This document shows, piece by piece, positions 17,354 through 25,247 of a DNA stretch of 34,954 bases. This DNA comes from Nonomuraea longispora (GTDB taxonomy: Bacteria; Actinomycetota; Actinomycetes; Streptosporangiales; Streptosporangiaceae), in the NCBI RefSeq assembly GCF_004348345.1, contig NZ_SMJZ01000080.1, forward strand, positions 1-34,954, given 5' to 3'. The position numbers and the translations under genes are program-made. How positions within the stretch are numbered: the first letter of the stretch is position 1; each line of letters opens with the position of its first letter. The notes under the pieces are model-generated. The model ran no database searches. It had not been told where the DNA came from and saw only the letters and a list, made by a program, of their open reading frames with translations.

Positions 17354-18262
17354 ATGAAGTTCAGCGGAGCAATGGTCGCGGGCATCGCGCTGTTATTCAG
17401 CCTTGCAACGACGTCGGCCGCCGCAGCCGACCCGGCGCCGGAGTCGGAGGAGGCGCAGATCCTGGCGACCAACTTCCAGCTGCCGTTCCCCTGCGGCCAG
17501 TCCTGGACGGGCAACTCCAGCGCCAGCAGCGCGCACCGCTCGTACGAGATCGACTTCAACCGCGGCAGCACCGCGGACGCCGACCTCGGCGACACTGTGG
17601 TGGCCGCCGCGGCCGGCACCGTGGTGATCTCGGCACACCAGGGCTCGACGAACGGCTTCGGCAACCTGGTCAAGATCGACCACGGATCCGGCTGGTCCAC
17701 GTACTACGCCCATCTGAACGCACGATCGGTCAGCCAGGGACAGTCCGTCTCCCAGGGCCAGAAGATCGGCACGGTGGGCAACACCAGCAAGCCGGGCAAC
17801 AACATCAAGCCTCACCTCCACTACGAGGTACGCAAGGGAAGCAGCTACCCGGCCAACATTCAGCGGGCCGTCTTCGACGGGAAGACCTTCGGCTACCCAC
17901 AGCAGACGCTGACCAGCAAGAACTGCGGCGGCTCCAGCAACCCGTACTCACCGCAGGAGGTCTGCGGCTCGGGCTTCAACGTGATCGACTCGGCCGGGCT
18001 CGGCGGCAACGGCACCGTCTACCTGCTCTACAACAGCGGCAACCGCAGCAACTGCGTGGTCACGCTGAAGTCGAAGTCGCTGGGTTCCGCCACGGCGACC
18101 AGCGCCTACCTGGAGGTGCAGGGCAGTGCGAGGAAGACCGACTCGGGCAACTTCTCCTACTACGCGGGGCCGGTGACCGCGTCCGCGCCCAGCACCTGCG
18201 TCAAGTGGGGCGGCTCGGCCGGCGGCGTCAAGTACGACAGCCCCTGGGAACACTGCGACTAG
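17354..18262 (+). CDS. Secreted M23 family metallopeptidase
   Basis: The 302-residue secreted protein has a signal peptide (about 1-26, ending TSAAAA) and an M23/LytM-type zinc peptidase domain (about 45-175). Likely zinc ligands are H61 and D67 (HRSYEIDFN) and H156 in HLHYE. H120 (YYAH) and H154 complete the active site. The C-terminal part (about 190-302), with paired cysteines and a Gly/Ser-rich beta pattern, is probably a substrate- or wall-binding module that I cannot name. Such enzymes cut peptidoglycan cross-bridges or bacterial proteins. AAAGGA lies 7 bases before the ATG. It converges on the FKBP gene across a hairpin. Confidence 0.9.
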   Translation: MKFSGAMVAGIALLFSLATTSAAAADPAPESEEAQILATNFQLPFPCGQSWTGNSSASSAHRSYEIDFNRGSTADADLGDTVVAAAAGTVVISAHQGSTNGFGNLVKIDHGSGWSTYYAHLNARSVSQGQSVSQGQKIGTVGNTSKPGNNIKPHLHYEVRKGSSYPANIQRAVFDGKTFGYPQQTLTSKNCGGSSNPYSPQEVCGSGFNVIDSAGLGGNGTVYLLYNSGNRSNCVVTLKSKSLGSATATSAYLEVQGSARKTDSGNFSYYAGPVTASAPSTCVKWGGSAGGVKYDSPWEHCD

Positions 18263-18267
18263 GACCG

Positions 18268-18294
18268 GGCCGGGCGGTGGCGCGCCGCCCGGCC
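18268..18294. terminator. Bidirectional hairpin between M23 and FKBP genes
   Basis: GGCCGGGCGG (18268-18277) pairs perfectly with CCGCCCGGCC (18285-18294) around a 7-base loop. It fills the gap between the convergent stop codons and touches the last base of the FKBP stop, so it can terminate both transcripts. Confidence 0.7.
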
Positions 18295-19097
18295 TACGCC
18301 TGCGCGATCGTGTCGACCACGTCGACGACGTAGACCATGGGCGCGGGCCCAGGGGACGGCACGGCCACCCGGCTGCCGACGCGCAGGCCGTCCAGCGCGT
18401 CCGTCCAGCCCGCGGGCACGGAGCCCTCCTCCAGGGTGAACGCGCTGGGCCCACCCCTGCGGAACGACGAGTCGACGACCGTACGCGACGGCCAGGAGGC
18501 GGCGACGTACTGGACCACGATTCTCGCGCCCGCCACGACCTGCGGGCCTGATCCGTCGATGAGGACGCGCGGCCGCGCGGCCGGCGTCAGGTCGGCGGGC
18601 ACGACCGGCAGGGTACGCCCGACGAGCCGGGCGTCGGGCGGGTAGCCGCCCAGGATGTCGAAGACCAGCACCAGCGTGTCCGCCGGGGCCAAGCCGGTCA
18701 GCGGCAGGTCGGGGCCGAGCGCGTCGGCGGCGGGGCTGATCAGCATGACCCTGCTGCCGGCCGGCCGGCCGATGAGCGACTGCCGCCACGTCTCCGACAC
18801 CTGCCTGCCGTCGAAGACCACAGTGGTGGGCTGGTGTCCATCGTGGGTGCTGAGGTAGGGCTCGTTGCCCGACCAGCGCCGGATGTCGACGTCTGCGAGC
18901 ACCACGTCACCCGGGACCGTGCGCCGGCCGCTGCCCACCGACAACACCGCGATGCGCGGCGTGTGGCCCGGGTTCCCCTCCGGGATGGCGACGACCGGTT
19001 TGCTGCCGAACGAGCCCGTGACGACGGGCTGCGTGCCCTCTTCCGCCACGCCACACGAGGTGGCCAGCATGAACAGGGCGGGCCAGATCGAACGCAC
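18294..19097 (-). CDS. Lipoprotein with two FKBP-type peptidyl-prolyl isomerase domains
   Basis: The 267-residue exported protein has a hydrophobic signal ending FMLATSCG, a non-standard but plausible lipobox with Cys15. Two FKBP-like domains follow (about 50-155 and 160-265). The repeats share GDVVLADVDIRRW / GARIVVQYVAASW, F-x-x-G (TWRQSLIGRPAGSRVMLISP / GWTDALDGLRVGSRVAVPSP) and a closing VFDIL / VVDVVD strand. Such proteins fold or hold secreted proteins at the membrane. The second domain has poorer active-site conservation. GTG at 19097 is chosen because GGAGG lies 5 bases upstream. Confidence 0.85.
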   Translation of the reverse strand: MRSIWPALFMLATSCGVAEEGTQPVVTGSFGSKPVVAIPEGNPGHTPRIAVLSVGSGRRTVPGDVVLADVDIRRWSGNEPYLSTHDGHQPTTVVFDGRQVSETWRQSLIGRPAGSRVMLISPAADALGPDLPLTGLAPADTLVLVFDILGGYPPDARLVGRTLPVVPADLTPAARPRVLIDGSGPQVVAGARIVVQYVAASWPSRTVVDSSFRRGGPSAFTLEEGSVPAGWTDALDGLRVGSRVAVPSPGPAPMVYVVDVVDTIAQA

Positions 19098-19202
19098 ATT
19101 CTCCTCCAGGGCCAGGTCCGAAGGGGTTACTTGCCGTTATGGCGAAAAGGAATGCTGCGGCTCTCGCCATCTCACGACAAAGGGCGCGGGACACTGGAGT
19201 AC

Positions 19203-20270
19203 GTGAGTCGAACCGATGGGGCGAGCAGGCCGAAGCTGGCGCGCAGGGTCGCCGACGCGGCCGAGATCGCGCTGACCGCCAGGAAATACGTGACCTTCAT
19301 CGACGTGGTGACGGGCCTGCGCTGGCTGCACACCAGGCACGTCGACGTCTGGCGGCAGGGCAGGGCGGCCACGCTGGCCGAGCTGGCCGCCGTCGACGAG
19401 GACCGCCTGCTCACCGCCGCCGTCCTGCTGCGGGAGTGGGCCACGGCCAAGGGGCTGCGGCCGGTCGACATGCCGTACGCGGCCGGCACCCGCGACCGCC
19501 GCGAGCTGCGTTTCACCTCGAAGGACGGGCAGGACACGTTCCGCGTGCACTGGCTCTCGCCCGATCTCAGCGAGGCCCGCGTGCGGCGGCTCGTCGAGGC
19601 GCGGAGCAAACCGCCCGACCTGGTGGCGGTGGCCCCGCTCGACGCCTGGACGTGCGCGGCCTGCGGCGACACCGGCCCCTACCTGATCATGGAGGACGAC
19701 CGGCCGCACTGCCTCACCTGCACCGACCTCGACCACCTGATGTTCCTGCCGTCGGGCGACGCGGCCCTCAGCCGCCGGGCCAAGCAGGGCAGCGGCCTGT
19801 CCGCGGTGGTCGTCCGCTACAACCGGCGGCGCAAGGTCTACCAGCGCATGGGGCTGCTGGTGGAGGAGGCCGCGCTGGCCGCCGCCGAGGAGCGCTGCCT
19901 GGCCGACGAGGAGGTACGCCTGCGCCGCAGGGAACGCGACCGCGTACGCAGGGCGGAGCAGGACGTCGAGTTCCAGGCCAGGATGGCGGCCGAGATCGCC
20001 AGGTTGTTCCCCCGCTGCCCCGAGCCGCGGGCGCGGGAGATCGCCGAGCACGCCGGCCAGCGTGGCAGCGGCCGGGTCGGCCGGTCGGCGGCGGCCAGAG
20101 CGCTCGACGAGAACGCCATCACGCTCGCGGTGATCGCCTCCATCCGGCACCTCGACACCGACTACGACCGGCTGCTGATGTCCGGCGTGCCCCGAATGGA
20201 GGCGCGAGACCTGGTCAGAGAGCGCATCGAACACAGGCTCGACGAGTTCCGGGGTAACGTGCGGACATGA
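19203..20270 (+). CDS. DUF2293 domain protein with zinc ribbon
   Basis: The roughly 355-residue protein carries a central zinc-ribbon-like pair of CxxC motifs (C151/C154 and C170/C173), a charged helical stretch (about 225-270, rich in Arg/Glu) and a C-terminal DUF2293-type segment (IRHLDTDYDRLLMSGVPRMEARDLVRERI). DUF2293 proteins are uncharacterised, and a nucleic-acid role is only a guess from the ribbon and charge. GTG at 19203 is my best start; GGAG is only 3 bases upstream, so a different start is possible. The stop overlaps the YjbR-like gene by ATGA, which indicates coupling. Confidence 0.75.
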   Translation: MSRTDGASRPKLARRVADAAEIALTARKYVTFIDVVTGLRWLHTRHVDVWRQGRAATLAELAAVDEDRLLTAAVLLREWATAKGLRPVDMPYAAGTRDRRELRFTSKDGQDTFRVHWLSPDLSEARVRRLVEARSKPPDLVAVAPLDAWTCAACGDTGPYLIMEDDRPHCLTCTDLDHLMFLPSGDAALSRRAKQGSGLSAVVVRYNRRRKVYQRMGLLVEEAALAAAEERCLADEEVRLRRRERDRVRRAEQDVEFQARMAAEIARLFPRCPEPRAREIAEHAGQRGSGRVGRSAAARALDENAITLAVIASIRHLDTDYDRLLMSGVPRMEARDLVRERIEHRLDEFRGNVRT

Positions 20271-20641
20271 GCGACTGGCATGACGTACGTGAGGAGCTGC
20301 GCGCGTTCGCCCTCGGGCTGCCCGAGAGCCACGAGGCCCACCCGTGGGGCGAGACGGTGATCAAGGTGAACAAGAAGGTGTTCCTCTTCCTCGGCTTGGA
20401 GGAGCAGACCGAGAAGTGGGACCCGACGTTCGGCGTGAAGCTGCTGTCGGAGGCGCACGGCCACGCGCTGACCGTCGAGGGGGCGCAGCCCAGCGGCTAC
20501 GGGCTCGGCAGGGCGGGCTGGGTGACCGTGCCGTTCCTGTCGGAGCTGCCGGAGACCGAGGTGCTGCTCGACTGGGTGGAGGAGAGCTACCGGGCGATCG
20601 CCCCCAAACGCGCGGTCAAGCAGCTCGACGAGGCTAGGTGA
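20267..20641 (+). CDS. MmcQ/YjbR family protein
   Basis: The 124-residue protein matches the MmcQ/YjbR fold: LPESHEAHPWGETVIKVNKKVFLFLG near the N-terminus, GLGRAGWVTVPF in the middle and a C-terminal LLDWVEESYRAIAPKRAVKQL helix. Members have a CyaY-like DNA-binding fold, but their role is unknown. The start codon lies in the stop of the DUF2293 gene (ATGA, 20267-20270), so the two are cotranscribed. The kynureninase remnant abuts its stop on the other strand. Confidence 0.88.
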   Translation: MSDWHDVREELRAFALGLPESHEAHPWGETVIKVNKKVFLFLGLEEQTEKWDPTFGVKLLSEAHGHALTVEGAQPSGYGLGRAGWVTVPFLSELPETEVLLDWVEESYRAIAPKRAVKQLDEAR

Positions 20642-20855
20642 CGGCCAGCCGCCGCGACCGCCTGGAAGACCGCGATGGAGGTGGCGTTGCCCACCCCGAC
20701 CTGTCCGGGGCCGGCGCCGATCAGCGGGCCGGCCGGTCGCCGACCGTCACCGGCTGCTCGAACCACCCCGAGTGGTTCCAGCCGCCGACGAGTTGCCCGC
20801 CCCACTCTTCCTCGACCGCGCGACGCGCTGCTCGCGAGGGATCGCCGGACCGGGC
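20642..20855 (-). pseudogene. Decayed kynureninase gene fragment
   Basis: On the minus strand the frame reads VEEEWGGQLVGGWNHSGWF, then EQPVTVGDR, then, after a shift of one base near 20730-20736, GPLIGAGPGQVGVGNATSIA and VFQAV. This matches the N-terminal part of kynureninase (EEWG..L...WN..GW....GDRIA.LIGA.PGEVVV.DSTS). An in-frame TGA (20723-20721) follows the shift point. Sequence before VEEEW is out of frame but still yields PREQRVAR-like residues, and the frame ends at the YjbR gene. Both ends are truncated. Kynureninase cleaves kynurenine in tryptophan breakdown, consistent with the two adjacent meta-cleavage genes. Confidence 0.65.
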
Positions 20856-20895
20856 GGAACGACGGGTTCGCGCGAGACGGCCTGGTCGTGCGGGC

Positions 20896-21693
20896 TCACG
20901 CCGTGAACACCGCGCGCACGGAGCCGAGCCCGTCGATGCGGGCCTCGAACTCGTCCCCGGCCTCGACGGGCACCACGGGGCCGAGCGCGCCGGTCAGCAC
21001 GACGTCGCCGGCGCGCAGCGCGTACTCCGTGCGGCCCAGCCGGGTGGCCAGCCAGACGGCGGCGTTGAGCGGGTGGCCCAGGCAGTCGGCGCCGGAGCCG
21101 GTCGACACCTCCTCGCCGCCCCTGGTCATGGTCATCCCGGCCGCTCGCAGGTCGACCCCTGTCAGGGGGACGGGCGTGCCGCCCAGCACGTACGCCCCGG
21201 CGGAGGCGTTGTCGGCGATCGTGTCGGCCAGGGTGATGTCCCAGTCGGCGATGCGGGAGTCGGCGATCTCGATCGCGGGCAGCGCGAACTCCACCGCCCT
21301 GATCACGTCGGCCACCGTGAAGGGCCCGCCACTCAGGTCACGGCCGAGGACCAGCGCGACCTCGGCCTCGGCGCGCGGCTGCAGGAACCTGCTCACGGGT
21401 ACGGGCAGCCCGTCGCAGTAGGACGCGTCGGCGAACAGCATGCCGAAGTCGGGCTGGTCGATGCCCATGCGCTGTTGCAGCACCTTGTTGGTCACGCCGA
21501 TCTTCCTGCCCGTGAGCCGCCGCCCCTCGTCGAGCGCCCGCCGGGTGTTGATCTCCTGTACGGCGTAGCCGTCGGCGGCCGTACTGACCAGGTCCCTGAT
21601 GGGCGGGCACGGCTTGCCCGTACGCGCGGCCTCCAGCAGCCGGTCGGCGGCCTGGGAGCGTGCGTCCACGGCCTGTGACCATTCGTCATACAT
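20896..21693 (-). CDS. 2-oxopent-4-enoate (2-keto-4-pentenoate) hydratase family protein
   Basis: This 265-residue enzyme of the MhpD/DmpE hydratase-decarboxylase family adds water to 2-oxopent-4-enoate-type products of meta cleavage. Family motifs include GRKIGVTNKVLQQRMGI, PDFGMLF, AEAEVALVLGRDL (metal-binding Glu pair), PAIEIADSRI, LRAGDVVLTGALGPV and a closing GLGSVRAVF. GGAG lies 8 bases before the ATG at 21693. It overlaps the end of the aldehyde dehydrogenase gene by 8 bases, which indicates translational coupling. A 2-aminomuconate branch is suggested by the neighbouring dehydrogenase and kynureninase relic. Confidence 0.9.
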   Translation of the reverse strand: MYDEWSQAVDARSQAADRLLEAARTGKPCPPIRDLVSTAADGYAVQEINTRRALDEGRRLTGRKIGVTNKVLQQRMGIDQPDFGMLFADASYCDGLPVPVSRFLQPRAEAEVALVLGRDLSGGPFTVADVIRAVEFALPAIEIADSRIADWDITLADTIADNASAGAYVLGGTPVPLTGVDLRAAGMTMTRGGEEVSTGSGADCLGHPLNAAVWLATRLGRTEYALRAGDVVLTGALGPVVPVEAGDEFEARIDGLGSVRAVFTA

Positions 21694-23095
21694 CGGGTTG
21701 CTCCAGTTTGATGGTGATCGTGGTGGGTTCAGAGTAGAAGTCGAGCGACTGGGTGCCGCCCTCCCGGCCGATGCCCGACAGCTTCACGCCGCCGAACGGG
21801 GTGCGCAGGTCGCGCAGATACCAGGTGTTGACCCAGACGAGCCCGGCCTCCAGGCGCTGCGCCACCCGGTGGGCCCGGTCGAGACCGGTGGTCCAGAGCG
21901 TGGCCGCCAGTCCGTAGTCGCTGCTGTTGGCCAGGTCGATCGCCTCTGTCTCGCTGTCGAAGGGCGCGACGTGGCAGACGGGCCCGAAGATCTCTTCCCT
22001 ATTGAACCTCGACCATTCCGACAAACCTGTCACCACCGTCGGTTCCACGAAATATCCGGAATCGCGGTGGTCGTTGAACGCGGGGACGCCGCCTCCGGTG
22101 TGCACCTTGGCTCCCTCCGAGCGGGCCAGGGCGTAGTAGGAGAGCACCCTGTCGCGGTGCTCCAGCGAGATCATCGGCTGCGGCTCGACCTCCTGGGCCC
22201 GGCTCGCCAGCCTGGCGCAGAACTCCTCGAAGATCGAGCGCTGCACGTAGAGCCGCTCGGTGCACAGGCAGACCTGGCCGCCGTTGGTGAAGACCGACTC
22301 CACGGCGCCGTCGACCGCCCGGTCGAGGTCGCAGTCGTCGAAGACCAGCCCGGCGTTCTTGCCGCCCAGCTCGAACGAGATCGGCTTGACCCGGTCGGCC
22401 ACCGTCTTCATGATCGTGGCGGCCGTCCTGGTCGAGCCGGTGAACGTCACGCCGTCGACCCCGGGGTGCTCGACGAGGAGCTGACCCGACGCGCCATAGC
22501 CGAAGATGACGTTGACCACGCCCGGCGGCAGGCCGGCCTCCGCGCAGATGTCGGCGAACACCGCCGCCGAACCCGGTGTTGCCTCCGAGGGCTTGACCAC
22601 CACTGTGTTGCCCGCGACGAGCGCGGGGGCCAGTTTCCAGGTCATGAGCAGGAACGGCAGGTTCCACGGCACGATCACGGCGACGACCCCGAGCGGCCTG
22701 CGCACGGTGTAACTGAGCACGCCGGACAGGTGGAAGGCCTCGTCGGGGCGCTGGGCGGCGATCTCGGCGAAGGCGCGGAAGTTCGCGATGCCGCGAGGTA
22801 CTTCGAGCGTGCGGGTCTGTTCGTACGGTTTGCCGGTGTCGGCGATCTCGGCCGCCACCAGGTCGTCGAAGCGGGACTCGATGCCGTCGGCCAGGCGGCG
22901 CATCCATCCGGCGCGCTCTCCGACGGGCAGCGCCGCCCAGTCGCGCGCCGCCTCCCTGGCCGCCCGGACCGCACGGTCGACCACCTCCGGGTCGGCCTCG
23001 TGCGCCTGCCGCACCACCGTGCCCGTCACGGGATCATGGACGGGGAACGGATTGCCCGCGGCCACCGGCAGGCCACCGATGAAATGGGTCAGCAC
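21686..23095 (-). CDS. Aldehyde dehydrogenase, 2-aminomuconate/2-hydroxymuconate semialdehyde type
   Basis: The 469-residue NAD-dependent aldehyde dehydrogenase shows WNLPFLLMTWKLAPAL, KPSEATP, FTGSTRT (cofactor binding), the catalytic Glu in FELGGKNAG and the catalytic Cys in GGQVCLCTERLYV. The last motif and the short N-terminus favour the muconic-semialdehyde subgroup. The start is set at GTG 23095, which has GGAGG 8 bases upstream; the ATG at 23110 lacks a ribosome site and would contain that GGAGG as coding sequence. It is followed by the hydratase gene. With the decayed kynureninase, these look like the leftovers of a tryptophan/aminophenol-type meta pathway. Confidence 0.9.
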   Translation of the reverse strand: MLTHFIGGLPVAAGNPFPVHDPVTGTVVRQAHEADPEVVDRAVRAAREAARDWAALPVGERAGWMRRLADGIESRFDDLVAAEIADTGKPYEQTRTLEVPRGIANFRAFAEIAAQRPDEAFHLSGVLSYTVRRPLGVVAVIVPWNLPFLLMTWKLAPALVAGNTVVVKPSEATPGSAAVFADICAEAGLPPGVVNVIFGYGASGQLLVEHPGVDGVTFTGSTRTAATIMKTVADRVKPISFELGGKNAGLVFDDCDLDRAVDGAVESVFTNGGQVCLCTERLYVQRSIFEEFCARLASRAQEVEPQPMISLEHRDRVLSYYALARSEGAKVHTGGGVPAFNDHRDSGYFVEPTVVTGLSEWSRFNREEIFGPVCHVAPFDSETEAIDLANSSDYGLAATLWTTGLDRAHRVAQRLEAGLVWVNTWYLRDLRTPFGGVKLSGIGREGGTQSLDFYSEPTTITIKLEQPDV

Positions 23096-23250
23096 AACAC
23101 AATCCTCCATCTCTCTGTATAGATCGCTGTGCGGTCGATGGACCATGGGTGGCCCGGGGACACGGAGCCTTCGATCGCATCGTCTCGGTGGATGACCCTG
23201 TCCGGATGGACATCTTCCGGTACCCCTTGATCGCCCGCGATCATGGTCGG

Positions 23251-23793
23251 ATGGCGCGGACGTGGGAATTGTGGGGACCAGTCATTATTGCTGGTACATT
23301 TGCGCTCCCCCTGGCCTTGCTAGCAAGCTTGCTTCTCTTCCGCCACCGCACCAGGGCCGGGCATCACACGGCCCTGCGCACCTCCGTCGCCGACGTCGGC
23401 ATCGTGACCGGGACCACGCCGTGGATCTGGATGATCCTCACTCCGTCCACAGGTCGGACGGGTTTCAGTCTCGTCCCGTTCACCGACCTCGCGGACCTGA
23501 CCCGGGCGGCGTGGCAGGCGGTGTTGGTCCAGGTCGGGGGCAATCTGCTGGTCTTCGCCGCGCTCGGGGCGCTGCTGCCGGTGCGCAGCCGGGCGATGTC
23601 CTCGACAACCCGCGTTGCGGCCGTCGCCGCGGGCTTTTCGGTCCTCGTCGAGGTGCTCCAGTACGCCCTGCGGCTGGGCCGTTTCTCCTCTGTGGACGAC
23701 GTCATTCTCAACACGACGGGCGCTGTGATCTTCGCTTTGGTTACTCGCCGCTGGTGGGCCGGTCGAGTACCGGCCGTGACCATTTCGCGGTAA
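23251..23793 (+). CDS. VanZ-like integral membrane protein
   Basis: The 180-residue membrane protein resembles VanZ-like proteins: FSLVPFTDL, then VGGNLLVFAALGALLPV, SVLVEVLQYAL and the family signature SSVDDVILNTTGAVIF. About four to five membrane helices are visible. VanZ of resistance clusters gives modest teicoplanin resistance, while most chromosomal relatives have no known role. The ATG at 23251 begins the hydrophobic part and lacks a strong ribosome site. In-frame ATGs at 23149 and 23206 would only add non-conserved residues. It is divergent from the aldehyde dehydrogenase gene. Confidence 0.8.
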   Translation: MARTWELWGPVIIAGTFALPLALLASLLLFRHRTRAGHHTALRTSVADVGIVTGTTPWIWMILTPSTGRTGFSLVPFTDLADLTRAAWQAVLVQVGGNLLVFAALGALLPVRSRAMSSTTRVAAVAAGFSVLVEVLQYALRLGRFSSVDDVILNTTGAVIFALVTRRWWAGRVPAVTISR

Positions 23794-23946
23794 CGGACCG
23801 CTAAAACATCGCGGAATTCACCACACGGGCACGATCCGCTCAAAAGAAGCTCGCGACCGCACCTGTGTATCTGTGCGATCGTGGACAAGACGGGGCAAGT
23901 TCTCTGGAGACGCCACTACCTGGTTGGTGACAGAGGGTGATCAAAC

Positions 23947-24699
23947 GTGTCTGAATCCCCGGTACCCCACGAGCCCCCTATCTATCGCCGCATCGCCGAC
24001 GGCCTCCGCGCCCGGATCCTGTCCGGCGAACTGCGCGACGGGGACCGACTACCGGGCGAGAACGCGCTGATGGCCGAATACGCAATCGCACGGGCGACCG
24101 CCAGGCAAGCGCTTGCCGTACTGATCAATGAAGGGTTGGCAGTGCCCAAACGAGGTTCGGGGGTTTACGTGCGACTGTTCAAACCGATCCGCAGGCACGG
24201 CTCACGCCGGCTGTCACGCGAGCAGTGGGGTCAGGGACGGGCCATCTGGGACGCCGACGCGCGCGGCCGTCCCTTCGACGTCGACCGGGTGGAGGTGGTG
24301 CTGGAGCAGGCGTCCGACGAGGTGGCGAGCGTACTCGACAGCCTGGAGGTCTGGGTGCGCAGGCGGCGCTACTCCGTCGACGGCAGGCCCGTGCAACTGT
24401 CCACCTCCTTCTTCCCCGCCCACCTGGTGGAGGGCAGCGCGATCACCCTCCCCCACACCGGCCCGGGCGGGGCCTACGCCAGGCTGGGCGACCTCGGCGT
24501 GCCGCCCGCCCACTTCACCGAGGAGGTGCGCGCCCGCATGCCGGCGCCGCGCGAGAGCGCCATGCTGGACCTGCCGGGGGGCACGCCGGTGATCGTGATC
24601 GCCCGCACGGCGTACACGTCGGGAGGGTTGCCCGTCGAGGTCAACGAGATGGTGCTGGACTCCGCCGCGTACGTACTCCAGTACGACTTCGATGCCTAG
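23947..24699 (+). CDS. GntR/HutC-type regulator with UTRA ligand domain
   Basis: This 250-residue regulator has an N-terminal GntR winged helix (about 10-78; YRRIADGLRARILSGELRDGDRLPGE, then ATARQALAVLINEGLAVPKRGSGVYV) and a C-terminal UTRA domain (about 100-245) that binds small effectors. The start is GTG 23947 with AGAGGGTGA upstream. The next gene begins 124 bases downstream, and that gap carries a TCTCTAGAGA palindrome and a promoter-like TAGAAT. It therefore probably represses that small gene. The effector is unknown. Confidence 0.88.
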   Translation: MSESPVPHEPPIYRRIADGLRARILSGELRDGDRLPGENALMAEYAIARATARQALAVLINEGLAVPKRGSGVYVRLFKPIRRHGSRRLSREQWGQGRAIWDADARGRPFDVDRVEVVLEQASDEVASVLDSLEVWVRRRRYSVDGRPVQLSTSFFPAHLVEGSAITLPHTGPGGAYARLGDLGVPPAHFTEEVRARMPAPRESAMLDLPGGTPVIVIARTAYTSGGLPVEVNEMVLDSAAYVLQYDFDA

Positions 24700-24726
24700 G
24701 TCAAGGCGATCTGTCAAGCGGGAAGG

Positions 24727-24763
24727 TTGACCTGACCGTCACGATCATAGAATTCTCTAGAGA
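24727..24763 (+). promoter_or_regulatory. Candidate promoter with palindromic operator
   Basis: TTGACC (24727-24732) and TAGAAT (24748-24753) are separated by 15 bases, somewhat short. They are followed directly by the perfect palindrome TCTCTAGAGA (24754-24763), which would cover the transcription start. Its size and symmetry suit a GntR-type repressor such as the product of the gene just upstream. Confidence 0.4.
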
Positions 24764-24823
24764 GGTGGAGCATCTTCTAAGGAGATGGAACCTCGCCTGG
24801 GGGCCCGGGAAAGGTGGACGGAG

Positions 24824-25066
24824 ATGTCCTTTGACCGACATCTTGCCGAAATAGCCCGGGAGTTCCCTCACTGGACCATCTGGCGGAGCGATGCGGGCCG
24901 CTGGTGGGCCACGAGACACCATCCGATCAGCGCGGCGCAGCGCGAGGCCGGATGCGCGATGACCATCGACGCGGACGACCCGGAGGGCCTGCGCGACCAG
25001 CTCCGGGACCAGGAGAGAAGGGCCGGCGAGCAGCACTCGTGGCGGGCCGGCCCCGCACCTCCCTGA
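24824..25066 (+). CDS. Small hypothetical protein downstream of GntR regulator
   Basis: The 80-residue product begins MSFDRHLAEIAREFPHWTIW. It is rich in Trp in its first half (four within 35 residues) and ends in a charged, Arg/Glu-rich tail. I do not recognise a domain; small Trp-rich proteins beside GntR or helix-turn-helix regulators are common in actinomycetes. The ATG at 24824 is preferred to 24785 because AAAGGTGG lies upstream and the conserved-looking part starts there. It is probably transcribed from the 24727-24763 promoter. Confidence 0.6.
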   Translation: MSFDRHLAEIAREFPHWTIWRSDAGRWWATRHHPISAAQREAGCAMTIDADDPEGLRDQLRDQERRAGEQHSWRAGPAPP

Positions 25067-25171
25067 CGCCGGCCGACAGCGACCGGCGCCACCACGAGCA
25101 GCCCGGTGCCGGGTCCAGCGTCTCGGCGGCCCCGGCACCGGGCCACCACAGGCACGGAGGGGCCACGAACG

Positions 25172-25208
25172 CGGAAGCCTCCGACCCTATCGGGGGCGGG
25201 GGCTTCCG
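25172..25208. terminator. Bidirectional hairpin between convergent genes
   Basis: CGGAAGCC (25172-25179) pairs with GGCTTCCG (25201-25208). Pairing continues inward with a G-T wobble and one mismatch, giving a stem of about 16 pairs with a TATC-type loop. It lies between the small hypothetical gene (ends 25066) and the DivIVA-like gene (ends 25248). Confidence 0.7.
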
Positions 25209-25247
25209 CTCAGCACCGTCGTCTCCCCGCCACGGCGGGCAGCGGCC

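Noticed and set aside
17403..18333. Other long frames across the M23 and FKBP genes
   Set aside because: They lack start signals and domain content and are out-of-frame shadows.
20638..21678. Plus-strand frame over the hydratase gene
   Set aside because: Shadow frame; the minus strand encodes a complete hydratase with family motifs.
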